DNA from: Rhizobium lusitanum
GTDB lineage: Bacteria > Pseudomonadota > Alphaproteobacteria > Rhizobiales > Rhizobiaceae
Direction: 5' to 3'
Assembly: GCF_014189535.1 (NCBI RefSeq)
Contig: NZ_CP050307.1
Coordinates: forward strand, 1,240,001-1,304,000
DNA length: 64,000 nucleotides
Notes under the pieces: generated by a model
Told to the model about the DNA's origin: nothing
Databases searched by the model: none
Seen by the model: the letters and a program-made list of their open reading frames with translations, nothing else
Translations under genes and position numbers: made by a program
Part shown: positions 8,561 through 16,370 of the stretch, piece after piece
How the letters are laid out: each line of letters starts with the position of its first letter
Position numbering within the stretch: the first letter of the stretch is position 1

Positions 8561-9718
8561 CTAGCGGGCGGCAAGTGCCGGGACGTCGATCCAGCGGCGC
8601 TCCACCCAGCTCTTCTGAGCAAGCTCGGCAAGCTGAACGCCCTTTGCACCCTCACGCAAAGTGAATCTCCACGGTGCGTCCTCAACGACATGGCGCAGGA
8701 AATCCTCCCACTGCACCTTGAATCCGTTGTCGAAGGGCTGCGTATCCGGCACTTCGTCCCAGGTATTGAAAAAATCGATCGTCTGCGGTTGATCGGGGTT
8801 CCAGACTGGCTTCGGCGTGTTGACGCGATGCTGCGTGAAGCAGCGCATCAGGCCACAAACCGCCGAACCATGCGTACCGTCGACCTGAAAGGTGACGAGA
8901 TCGTCACGACGGACGCGCACGGCCCAGGAGGAATTGATATGCGCGACGATGCCACCCTCAAGCTCAAAAGTGGCATAGGCGGAATCGTCGGCATCGGCGA
9001 CATAGGTCTTGCCATTTTCGTCAACACGGCTTGGAATATGGGTCGCGCCGTAGCAGCTGACTGCTTTGACTTCGCCGAAGAGATTGTCGAGCACATAGCG
9101 CCAATGCGGCAGCATATCGAGGATCATCCCGCCGCCCTCGGCCTTGCGGTAGTTCCAGGAGGGCCGCTGCGCCTTCACGCCCCAGTCGCCCTCGAAGACC
9201 CAATAGCCAAACTCGCCGCGCACGGAGAGGATCTTGCCGAAAAAGCCGCTGTCGCGCAGCATGGCGATCTTGCGAAGGCCCGGCAGAAAGAGCTTGTCCT
9301 GCACCACACCATTCTTGACGCCGCGGCGCTCCGCCGAAGCGGCAACCGAAAGCGCCTCGTCCAGCGTCTCGGAAATCGGCTTTTCGCAATAGACATGCTT
9401 GCCGGCGGCAATCGCCCGCTCCAGCAGGGCGACGCGCATCTGCGTCGAGCCGGCGTCGAAGAAGATCGTGTTGTTCGGATCGGCAAGGGCGCCGTCGAGA
9501 TCGGTGGTCGTCTTGGCGACACCATGCTCGCGCGCGATCTCCGCGATTTTTTCGGCGTTGCGGCCGACCAGAGTCGGCTCGGGCATCAACCTGTCGCCGT
9601 TCGCGAGCAGCACGCCGCCCTGATCACGGATCGCCAGAATCGAGCGCACCAGATGCTGATTGTACCCCATGCGGCCGGTGATGCCGTGCATGATGATGCC
9701 GATCGGCTTTGTCGCCAT
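8561..9718 (-). CDS. Gfo/Idh/MocA-family NAD(P)-dependent oxidoreductase
   Basis: A 385-residue protein. The N-terminal Rossmann domain is divergent (IGIIMHGITGRMGYNQHLVRS); it is followed by the family's diagnostic KHVYCEKPISETLDEAL motif (EKP, about residues 110-120) and a C-terminal alpha/beta domain with DMLPHWRYVLDNLFGEV. Enzymes of this family oxidise or reduce cyclic sugars and inositols. GGGAGGA precedes the ATG, and the palindromic operator at 9738-9751 lies just upstream, so this is the first gene of the operon. It would supply the keto intermediate for the isomerase and the DUF993 protein. Confidence 0.9.
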   Translation of the reverse strand: MATKPIGIIMHGITGRMGYNQHLVRSILAIRDQGGVLLANGDRLMPEPTLVGRNAEKIAEIAREHGVAKTTTDLDGALADPNNTIFFDAGSTQMRVALLERAIAAGKHVYCEKPISETLDEALSVAASAERRGVKNGVVQDKLFLPGLRKIAMLRDSGFFGKILSVRGEFGYWVFEGDWGVKAQRPSWNYRKAEGGGMILDMLPHWRYVLDNLFGEVKAVSCYGATHIPSRVDENGKTYVADADDSAYATFELEGGIVAHINSSWAVRVRRDDLVTFQVDGTHGSAVCGLMRCFTQHRVNTPKPVWNPDQPQTIDFFNTWDEVPDTQPFDNGFKVQWEDFLRHVVEDAPWRFTLREGAKGVQLAELAQKSWVERRWIDVPALAAR

Positions 9719-9737
9719 AAGTCATTCCTCCCGTAAA

Positions 9738-9751
9738 TAACTATATAGTTA
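9738..9751. promoter_or_regulatory. Perfect 14-bp palindrome, likely TetR operator of the DUF993 operon
   Basis: TAACTATATAGTTA is a perfect palindrome 20 bases before the start of the Gfo/Idh/MocA gene. A one-mismatch copy lies upstream of the TetR gene. Position and shared sequence indicate repression of the operon by that TetR protein. Confidence 0.75.
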
Positions 9752-9846
9752 CATAACTGACACGACAAAGCGCCGCTGTCAACGACCGTCGTCAACGGTT
9801 GCTGCGGCAAAAATGTTGATTGGCTCAAATCGGGCGGCGCGCGGTC

Positions 9847-10554
9847 CTAGGGACGCAGATAGGCGAAAATGACCTCGATGATATGTTCGCCCCAGGCATC
9901 AATTTCCGACTTTTCGGAGAGGTTTCGCTGAAAAATCGTCGACAGCGTCCAGCGGTTCGTCAGGAAGAACGAGCCAAGCGCCGCGATGCTCATATAGATC
10001 TTGACGGGATCGCAGTCGGAACGGAAATCGCCGGTCGCAACACCGCGCCCGAGCAGGCCGGAAATCTCCGCAACCAGCGGCGAATGCAGCTCGAAAATCC
10101 GGGCCGAGCGCTTCAGGAAGCGGGCCTTCTGCATGTTCTCCGTGCTGAGAATGCCGAGGAATTCCGGATGATCCAGGAAATATTTCCATGTGAAAACAAC
10201 CAGCTCCCGCATGCCCTCCGTGGGGCTGCGATGCGAGAGATCAAGCCTTGCTTCCGCTGAACGAATGGCAACATAACTGCCCTCGAGGACCGCGACATAG
10301 AGCGCGTCCTTGCCACCGAAATAATGATAAAGCATGCGCTTGTTGATCTTGGCGCGCTCGGCAATGGCATCGACCCGGGCGCCACCATAGCCACGCTCGG
10401 CAAACTCCTTGGTAGCCGCCGCCAGGATCGCCTTGCTCGTGCGCTCCGCATCTCTAAGCCGCGGCCGCTCGACGGGCGGGCTCGATATCGCTTGGCCGGC
10501 GGCCTCGACATCAACGCTCTTCGATCGGCTCTTTGCGGTTTTGGCTTCAGACAT
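9847..10554 (-). CDS. TetR/AcrR-family transcriptional regulator
   Basis: A 235-residue protein with a basic, low-complexity N-terminal tail (1-35), then a TetR HTH domain (SKAILAAATKEFAERGYGGARVDAIAERAKINKRMLYHYFGGKDALYVAVLEG) and a ligand domain. The ATG at 10554 is preferred over an in-frame TTG one codon earlier. The gene lies 95 bases upstream of, and points the same way as, the DUF993 operon. A palindrome in its own upstream region matches the one in front of the operon, so it most likely represses both itself and the operon until a pathway metabolite binds. Confidence 0.88.
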   Translation of the reverse strand: MSEAKTAKSRSKSVDVEAAGQAISSPPVERPRLRDAERTSKAILAAATKEFAERGYGGARVDAIAERAKINKRMLYHYFGGKDALYVAVLEGSYVAIRSAEARLDLSHRSPTEGMRELVVFTWKYFLDHPEFLGILSTENMQKARFLKRSARIFELHSPLVAEISGLLGRGVATGDFRSDCDPVKIYMSIAALGSFFLTNRWTLSTIFQRNLSEKSEIDAWGEHIIEVIFAYLRP

Positions 10555-10659
10555 CAAAGTTCCCGGCTACATTGGGCAAGGCCGGTGCGGCCTTCTCGTC
10601 ACCGACAAGTAACCGATCGGCGCGCAAGTTGACAGTCTCCCACAAAACGGAGACCTGAG

Positions 10660-10673
10660 TAACTACATAGTTA
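10660..10673. promoter_or_regulatory. Second copy of the TetR palindrome, upstream of the repressor gene
   Basis: TAACTACATAGTTA differs by one base from the perfect palindrome at 9738-9751 and lies about 105 bases upstream of the TetR start codon, in an AT-rich promoter-like stretch. It fits autorepression. Confidence 0.65.
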
Positions 10674-10837
10674 TATAAATTTCTGCTTTTGCGAAAGCGA
10701 CCTGGCTCGTCGGTCACCCCCCTATCCAAGCCTGCCCATCAGCCCACGGGCAAGCGAAGCCGATTAGCCGAAACCGCCTTGCTTTCGACGGCCGCTCGGC
10801 CCAAGACAACACAAACGAAGCAATATCGGACGGCTCC

Positions 10838-12046
10838 ATGACGGATAAACAGATTGTGATCATCGGTGGTGGGCCAGCCGGCCTGATGGCGGCCGAAGTG
10901 TTGTCTCTTTCCGGTCATCAAGTCACCGTCTATGACAGCATGCCGACCGTCGCCCGCAAATTCCTGCTCGCAGGGAAATCCGGCCTCAACATAACCCATT
11001 CCGAGGATTTTGCCCGCTTTGCCAATCGTTTCGGCCCTGCCTCCGAACGGCTGCGTCCTGCCCTCGACGCCTTCACGCCCGACGATATCAAAGCCTGGAC
11101 GGCGGGGCTCGGTACGGAGACATTCACCGGCTCCTCCGGTCGAGTTTTTCCAAAGGCGATGAAGGCCTCGCCGCTGCTGCGCTCCTGGCTTGGCAGGCTG
11201 GAGGCACAGGGCGTCAGGATTTTGACGCGGCATCGCTGGTCGGGCTTCGCCGAAGACGGCTTCATCTTCGAGACACCCGAGGGACGAAAAATCGTGCATT
11301 GCGACGCGGTGCTACTGGCGCTCGGCGGCGCCAGCTATCCCCGGCTCGGTTCCGACGCCGGTTGGATCGATTGGCTGCGAGACAAGAGCGTCGATATCCG
11401 CGATTTCCAGCCCGCCAATTGTGGCTTCGACGTCGCCTGGAGCGCAATCTTCAAGGAGCGCTTCGCCGGCATACCGCTGAAGGCGGTCACGGCAACATCC
11501 GATGCCGGGACCTTTCCCGGCGAGTTCGTCATTTCCCAACACGGCATCGAAGGCAGTCTTGTCTATGCCCATGCTGCATGCCTGCGCGACCGGCTCGCAA
11601 GCGACGGCAAAGCAGCGCTGCTGCTCGATCTCGCACCCGGCCGGACAATGGAACGGCTGTCGCGCGACCTGGCGCGGCAGGATACAAAAGCCAGCCTCTC
11701 CAATCGTCTCCGCAAAGGTGCTGGGATCGAGGGCGTCAAGACGGCGTTGCTACGGGAACTCGCCCCTCCGACTGCTCTCGCAGATCCGGTGCAGCTATCG
11801 CGGCTGATCAAGGCCCTGCCGATTCCGCTTCTGAAACCGCGTCCCATCGCCGAGGCCATTTCGTCCGCCGGCGGCATCCGCTGGGATGGTATCAACGACG
11901 GATATATGTTGAAGGCCCTTCCCGGCGTCTTCGTCGCCGGGGAGATGCTCGACTGGGAAGCGCCAACCGGCGGCTATCTCCTCACTGCCTGCTTCGCCAC
12001 CGGACGCGCCGCGGCGAGAGGAATGGAAGCCTGGCTGCGGCGATAG
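10838..12046 (+). CDS. TIGR03862-type flavoprotein (HI0933-like NAD(P)/FAD-dependent oxidoreductase)
   Basis: A 402-residue protein. The N-terminal dinucleotide motif VIIGGGPAGLMAAEVLS (about 6-22) binds FAD, followed by the family signature KFLLAGKSGLNITHSE, and a C-terminal GVFVAGEMLDWEAPTGGYLLTACFATGRAAARG segment that closes the FAD site. It belongs to the HI0933/YhiN group of flavoproteins, whose reaction is still not established. It is monocistronic, with a divergent upstream region of about 280 bases, and it converges on the epimerase gene 22 bases away. Confidence 0.88.
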   Translation: MTDKQIVIIGGGPAGLMAAEVLSLSGHQVTVYDSMPTVARKFLLAGKSGLNITHSEDFARFANRFGPASERLRPALDAFTPDDIKAWTAGLGTETFTGSSGRVFPKAMKASPLLRSWLGRLEAQGVRILTRHRWSGFAEDGFIFETPEGRKIVHCDAVLLALGGASYPRLGSDAGWIDWLRDKSVDIRDFQPANCGFDVAWSAIFKERFAGIPLKAVTATSDAGTFPGEFVISQHGIEGSLVYAHAACLRDRLASDGKAALLLDLAPGRTMERLSRDLARQDTKASLSNRLRKGAGIEGVKTALLRELAPPTALADPVQLSRLIKALPIPLLKPRPIAEAISSAGGIRWDGINDGYMLKALPGVFVAGEMLDWEAPTGGYLLTACFATGRAAARGMEAWLRR

Positions 12047-12068
12047 CCTCCTCGCTACGCGAGCGCCG

Positions 12069-13022
12069 TCATCCGATCCGCCCATTCGCCATCAGCCATG
12101 CCACCGACTCCTGTACGGCCTGCAACGAGGTATAGCGTGGCGCATAACCGAGAAGACGTTGAGCCTTGGCGATAGAGCAATTGGGGCTGCGGGCGATATG
12201 CTCCCAGGTCGCCGTCGCATCCTCCGGCGTCTGCCCTTCCGCCCATTTGTCATAGGAAAGAAACTCCAGTTTCGGCTCATGGCCGAACCAGCGCGACATC
12301 GCTTCGGCATAGCCTCGAAGCGTCAGCGCGCCATTAGAAACCGCATGAAAACTCTCGCCGGTGGAGGCCCGCCAATTGGCGATCGCGCCCATGAACATCT
12401 GGGCGACATCGTCGGCATGGACATGGTGGACCGTCTCCAGGCCGAAATTCGGCAATGCGAGCGTTTCGCCGCGCGCCAGGGTCGAAAAGGCAGAAAGATT
12501 GAAATGGCCAGCCGGATTGAGCGGCGCCCAACCGGGGCCGACGATATGGCCGGGGTGGATCAGCGTGGTGGGAAAGCCCTTGTTGCGCGCCTCGCCCAGC
12601 AGATAGGTCTCGATGGCGGCTTTCTGAATTCCATAGTCGCCGAAGGGCCGCTTCGGCGCCTCCTCAAGTGTCGGCACGACGGTGGGATAACCGTGCGTCC
12701 AGATCGTGCCCGTATGCAGGAAGTGGCCGACATGGCCGGACAGCGTTTCGGTCAGATGCCGGGCACTTTCCAAGGTGAAGCAGATCATGTCGATGACGAT
12801 ATCGGCCTTCAGCCCCCGGATCGCCAGCCCGAAACTGCCGTCCTTTTCCATTGCCGCACGATCCATCGACACTTGCTCGACATCATCCCAGGCTCGGTTC
12901 GGCGAATAGGGCTTCGCCTGGCCGCGACTGATCGCAACCACCTCATGCCCGGCTTCGACCAGTCGCGGCACGAGATAGGTGCCGATATGGCCGGTTGCGC
13001 CGATGATCACTGCACGCGTCAT
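12069..13022 (-). CDS. NAD-dependent epimerase/dehydratase family protein
   Basis: A 317-residue extended short-chain dehydrogenase. The N-terminal VIIGATGHIGTYLVPRLVEAGHEV carries the GxxGxxG NAD(P) motif. The usual YxxxK is present as YGIQKAAIE (about residue 137), and HPGHIVGPGW follows. Such enzymes act on nucleotide sugars or on small carbonyl compounds; the short substrate domain does not tell which. GGGAGGACATC stands before the ATG. No obvious partner gene is adjacent. Confidence 0.85.
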   Translation of the reverse strand: MTRAVIIGATGHIGTYLVPRLVEAGHEVVAISRGQAKPYSPNRAWDDVEQVSMDRAAMEKDGSFGLAIRGLKADIVIDMICFTLESARHLTETLSGHVGHFLHTGTIWTHGYPTVVPTLEEAPKRPFGDYGIQKAAIETYLLGEARNKGFPTTLIHPGHIVGPGWAPLNPAGHFNLSAFSTLARGETLALPNFGLETVHHVHADDVAQMFMGAIANWRASTGESFHAVSNGALTLRGYAEAMSRWFGHEPKLEFLSYDKWAEGQTPEDATATWEHIARSPNCSIAKAQRLLGYAPRYTSLQAVQESVAWLMANGRIG

Positions 13023-13272
13023 GATGTCCTCCCAAGGATATTTTCAAAATTGGATGATGCCGAAATCCGGAATGAAGAAAACGATTGGCCTAGAGAATAG
13101 GCGCAAGTTCCACCTTGTCATCCCCGAACGGAAGACGACGGCATCTTTCTTATGACCGCCACCCGCACGCAGCGTGACTGATCCGCTTCGCGGTCCTCAT
13201 CCTCGGAGCGCCTTCCGGATGCAGCAGAAATGCATCGCGTCGTAAGGATAGGCCACCCTTTGGTCCAGTTGC

Positions 13273-13719
13273 TTACGCGTTGGATGTTGCCTTGGGCATG
13301 ACGATGCGGATGGGACGAGTGCCGATCGGTGCACCGGTCACACGGTCTATGGTAACGGGGTCGATTTCTGTGCCGTTCTCTGCATCGAAGAACCGAGTGA
13401 CATCGCCGCCGTTGCGATGCTTGCGCCCCCAGGCACCAAGGGCAAACAGCACAGGAAGGAAATCCTGACCGGCTGGTGTCAGCACATATTCATCCCGAGG
13501 CGGCCGCTCGGAGTAGCGCCGTTTCTCCAAAAGCCGTTCCTCCGTCAGCGCAGCCAGGCGGCTGGTCAGCATAGTCGGCGCGATGCCCAAGTTCTTGCGG
13601 AACTCATCGAAACGAGTGGATCCGGCATGGGCGTCGCGCATGATCAGCATGCTCCAGGCGTCCCCGACCAAGGCAAGACTGCGGGCGATCAGGCAGGGCT
13701 GGTCTGAAAGATTCTTCAT
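13273..13719 (-). CDS. HxlR-family helix-turn-helix transcriptional regulator
   Basis: A 148-residue protein. The start PCLIARSLALVGDAWSMLIMRDA, then TRFDEFRKNLGIAPTMLTSRLAALTEERLLEKRRYSERPPRDEYVLTPAGQDFLPVL, is the classic HxlR winged helix (about 8-105), with a tail of roughly 40 residues beyond the usual family end. These proteins sense aldehydes, quinones or redox state. It is divergent from a YciI-like gene and the short-chain dehydrogenase behind it. A direct repeat in the 122-base gap is the probable binding site. Confidence 0.88.
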   Translation of the reverse strand: MKNLSDQPCLIARSLALVGDAWSMLIMRDAHAGSTRFDEFRKNLGIAPTMLTSRLAALTEERLLEKRRYSERPPRDEYVLTPAGQDFLPVLFALGAWGRKHRNGGDVTRFFDAENGTEIDPVTIDRVTGAPIGTRPIRIVMPKATSNA

Positions 13720-13734
13720 GTTGGTATCTTTTTA

Positions 13735-13765
13735 ATAGTGACTTGATTTGAATTTGATAGTAACT
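13735..13765. promoter_or_regulatory. Tandem ATAGTRACT repeat, possible HxlR site
   Basis: ATAGTGACT (13735-13743) and ATAGTAACT (13757-13765) are repeated 22 bases apart start to start, about two helical turns, in the gap between the divergent HxlR and YciI genes. They lie 16-46 bases from the HxlR start codon. Function is inferred from position only. Confidence 0.45.
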
Positions 13766-13841
13766 CATGACGCATCGATGTTCCATCACAAAACGGGACA
13801 TTGCCTGCCACGGCACGTCACGGCAACTCAGGAGCCACGCT

Positions 13842-14138
13842 ATGAAATACTACCTTTGCAAGTACATTCCGCCGCGCGCGGACTTTCTGGCCACGATGAC
13901 CGCCGACGAACAGCAATGGATGAAACAGCACGGGGCCTTTCTTGATGAGCGGCTCAACGAAGGAAAGATCGTCGCCCACGGCCCCGTAATGGATCCAGCC
14001 GGCGGTTACGGTGTCTCGCTCTACCAGATTGCCGATGACCAAGACATTCAGGCGATCACGTCAGAGGATCCCATCGTCAAGAATGGTGCCGGCCACTATG
14101 AGCATCATCCCATGCTCCATTTGAAGGCGCGTGGCTAA
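13842..14138 (+). CDS. YciI-like (DGPF) small protein
   Basis: A 98-residue protein with a YciI/DGPF ferredoxin-like fold: MKYYLCKYIPPR at the start, EHGAFLDE-type QHGAFLDERLNEGKIVAHGPVMD in the middle and a C-terminal strand. YciI-like proteins include dehalogenase-like and muconolactone-isomerase-like enzymes; most are uncharacterised. CAGGAG lies eight bases before the ATG. The next start is about 115 bases downstream on the same strand, so it may be cotranscribed with the short-chain dehydrogenase and controlled by HxlR. Confidence 0.8.
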   Translation: MKYYLCKYIPPRADFLATMTADEQQWMKQHGAFLDERLNEGKIVAHGPVMDPAGGYGVSLYQIADDQDIQAITSEDPIVKNGAGHYEHHPMLHLKARG

Positions 14139-14253
14139 CGCAGCCCAGGAGCTGGATTGCTTTTGGGCATCGGCCAACGCCGTTCGAAACACTTTTCAAG
14201 ATCACCCACCGGCAGTTGATCCAGCCGCTGAGATTATGAGCAGGAAAACACCC

Positions 14254-15027
14254 ATGACAACCGCACTCATTACTGGCGCATCGAGCGGTATCGGTGCCGT
14301 CTACGCACGCCGCCTCGCAGCCCGTGGTCATGATCTGGTCCTTGTCGCTCGTGCGACTGATCGCCTGAACACGCTCGCCGAAGAACTCCGAGGCGCGCAC
14401 GGAGTTGTAATCGAGGTCATCACCGCGGACCTCATCGACGGCCCACAGCTTGACAAGGTGATCGATCGTCTCCGTTCCGACCCACCGATCGACATCCTGG
14501 TCAACAAGGCTGGCGCCGGTTTGATGGGCGGCTTCACAGCCGCCGATCCCGATCAGATGTACAAGCTGCTGCGGCTCAACGTCCTCGTCCCGACGCTGCT
14601 GACATCGGCGGTGATAGGTAAAATGGTGGAACGCGGCAGCGGTTCAATCATCAACATCGCCTCCGTACTGGCGCTTCTGCCAGAATATTCGGCGGGGATC
14701 TACGCGGCCACTAAATCCTATCTGATGACGCTGTCGCAGAGCCTGGCCGCCGAAGTCACCGCAAAGGGTGTCTATGTGCAGGCCGTACTGCCCGCAGCGA
14801 CACGCACGGAAATCTACGACCGCGCCGGCGGCGATATCAGCAAGGTTCCCAATGTCATGGAAGTGGAGGATCTCGTCGATGCCGCACTGATCGGCTTTGA
14901 CCGCAAGGAACTCGTCACCATCCCGCCGGTCCCTGACGCTGCCGCATGGGATCCATTCGAACAGGCGCGCTTCGCATTGGCACAGGGCTTCAGCAATTCT
15001 GAACCGGCCGCAAGATACCGCGCGTAA
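14254..15027 (+). CDS. Short-chain dehydrogenase/reductase (SDR)
   Basis: A 257-residue classical SDR. TALITGASSGIGAVYARRLAARG carries the TGxxxGIG cofactor motif; the catalytic Ser (INIASVLALLPEYS) and the YAATK Tyr-Lys pair are intact. The usual NNAG segment reads NKAG (DILVNKAGAG), which replaces the asparagine that caps the proton-relay helix. The ATG at 14254 was preferred over ATG 14236 and more distal options because AGGAAAA lies about eight bases upstream. It follows the YciI-like gene and ends at a strong terminator. Substrate unknown. Confidence 0.87.
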   Translation: MTTALITGASSGIGAVYARRLAARGHDLVLVARATDRLNTLAEELRGAHGVVIEVITADLIDGPQLDKVIDRLRSDPPIDILVNKAGAGLMGGFTAADPDQMYKLLRLNVLVPTLLTSAVIGKMVERGSGSIINIASVLALLPEYSAGIYAATKSYLMTLSQSLAAEVTAKGVYVQAVLPAATRTEIYDRAGGDISKVPNVMEVEDLVDAALIGFDRKELVTIPPVPDAAAWDPFEQARFALAQGFSNSEPAARYRA

Positions 15028-15075
15028 TCATTACGTGGCGCCGGCTCTGGATCGGGGTCGGCGCAATTGAACTTG

Positions 15076-15125
15076 GCCTTCCCAGTCGGTCGCCCGCAAG
15101 CGATCCGACTGGGAAGGCTCTTTTT
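15076..15125 (+). terminator. Strong rho-independent terminator after the SDR
   Basis: GCCTTCCCAGTCGG (15076-15089) pairs perfectly with CCGACTGGGAAGGC (15105-15118), followed by TCTTTTT. It ends the YciI-SDR transcript and separates it from the convergent TetR gene. Confidence 0.88.
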
Positions 15126-15144
15126 CAGCGGACTGGTGACAGAC

Positions 15145-15777
15145 TTACCGCGGGTTTGTCACCGGCCAATGAAAGCTCAGCATCGATGGCAGCAACGTTC
15201 CCAGCAGCTCTGCTTCCGGATTTTCGCTTTTGAGCACAAAAGAAAATTTGTCTTCGATCGCCATATGGGCAATCCCGTGGATCGTGGACACAGCCGAAAC
15301 GATGCCTGGGTGCGCGGCCTGTTCAAGATCGGGCCGAAAAGGCGATCCGTAATATTCCGCGGCGGCGAGAACAAAGGCCGTCATCGCTGTATAGACGGCA
15401 GGTTCAAAGTCGGGGTGATGTCGGTTCACGAGATCCTTGCGGCAGATCAGGCGGAAATGCCCGGGATTGTCGAGAGCATATTTGACATAGGCCGATCCCA
15501 CAGACTGAAGCCTCTGCGCGGCGGTTTGGTCTTCAACAAGAGCGTCGGACATGTATCGAGCAAGCTCTGCATAGGCCGCGATCGCCACCTCGGTGAGAAG
15601 CCCGACCATGCTGCCAAAATGATGTTTTGGCGCGCCGGGAGACACACCGGCCCGGCGGGCCGCCTCCCTTAAGGAAAATCCCTCAACGCCGCTTTCCCGG
15701 ATGATCTCATCGGACGCGGCAATCAGAGCCGAACGGAGTTCTCCGTGGTGGTAGTTGTCCCGCGCTGTCACGTTCAC
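15145..15777 (-). CDS. TetR/AcrR-family transcriptional regulator
   Basis: A protein of about 210 residues with a TetR DNA-binding domain (ELRSALIAASDEIIRESGVEGFSLREAARRAGVSPGAPKHHFGSMVGLL) and a WHG-like C-terminal domain. The GTG at 15777 is taken as start because GAGGA stands seven bases before it. A GTG at 15816 would also keep the frame open, but it would put coding sequence over the operator-like repeat. The gene is divergent from a methyltransferase remnant and the SDR gene behind it; paired GTGTATAGAT repeats lie between them. Confidence 0.82.
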   Translation of the reverse strand: MNVTARDNYHHGELRSALIAASDEIIRESGVEGFSLREAARRAGVSPGAPKHHFGSMVGLLTEVAIAAYAELARYMSDALVEDQTAAQRLQSVGSAYVKYALDNPGHFRLICRKDLVNRHHPDFEPAVYTAMTAFVLAAAEYYGSPFRPDLEQAAHPGIVSAVSTIHGIAHMAIEDKFSFVLKSENPEAELLGTLLPSMLSFHWPVTNPR

Positions 15778-15806
15778 GTTCAAGTCCTCAAAAAATTTTC
15801 GCCACC

Positions 15807-15859
15807 ATCTATACACCGTTCAAATTTCCCTTTACAAGGAAAATATACAGTGTATAGAT
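15807..15859. promoter_or_regulatory. Inverted GTGTATAGAT repeat, likely TetR operator
   Basis: ATCTATACAC (15807-15816) and its exact inverse GTGTATAGAT (15850-15859) lie 33 bases apart between the divergent TetR gene and the methyltransferase remnant. The right copy sits in the near-palindrome TATACAGTGTATA (15844-15856), a good TetR-type site on its own. Confidence 0.65.
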
Positions 15860-15907
15860 CGCATCTGTCCAGTTCACGCATAACCGAAATTTCAGGGATT
15901 TGCACCC

Positions 15908-16240
15908 ATGAGTAAATCAGTCGCTCTTACCGAGAAAATACCCTCGCGGGTTTGTCGCTCGTCCGAGCAACTGGATTTTTTTCGGGCGTGGATCGCGAAC
16001 CCGCTGCGTGTAGCGTCTGTCGTTCCATCGAGTTCACACCTTGCGATGGCGATCACGCAGGAGATTTCTGCGGCGACCGGTGGAATGCTTGAACTCGGTC
16101 CCGGCAACGGCCCAACCTGCCCGGTCCCTCGCAGACTGCTGGATCGTCTTGGATTGAAGGCGGTCCGGCTGAGCTGGACATACGCCAATTTCCCGCCGGC
16201 CAGCGTCTACAAGATCACACGCAGGCAGGTGCTGAACTAA
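15908..16240 (+). pseudogene. Phospholipid N-methyltransferase-like gene with an internal in-frame deletion
   Basis: The 110-residue frame starts like PmtA-type phospholipid N-methyltransferases (LDFFRAWIANPLRVASVVPSS, residues 22-42) up to the SAM-binding motif LELGPGNG (62-69). It then jumps to what looks like their extreme C terminus (CPVPRRLLDRLGLKAVRLSW, then ANFPPASVYKITRR). Family members are about 190-200 residues, so roughly 80-90 residues of the catalytic core are missing while the frame is kept. It has a normal start context and sits under the TetR operator, so it may still be transcribed, but it should not be a working methyltransferase. Homology is judged by eye. Confidence 0.65.
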
Positions 16241-16370
16241 GTCTCACCCTTAACCTCTCCAACAATCGGGTTCCAACCGGGCGATCTCATCAGGTCGCCT
16301 GATCCGAAACGACGACCAAAACATCTCACACCCCATTGCCCTTGGTGGCACCACTTGAAGGAAAAATGAA

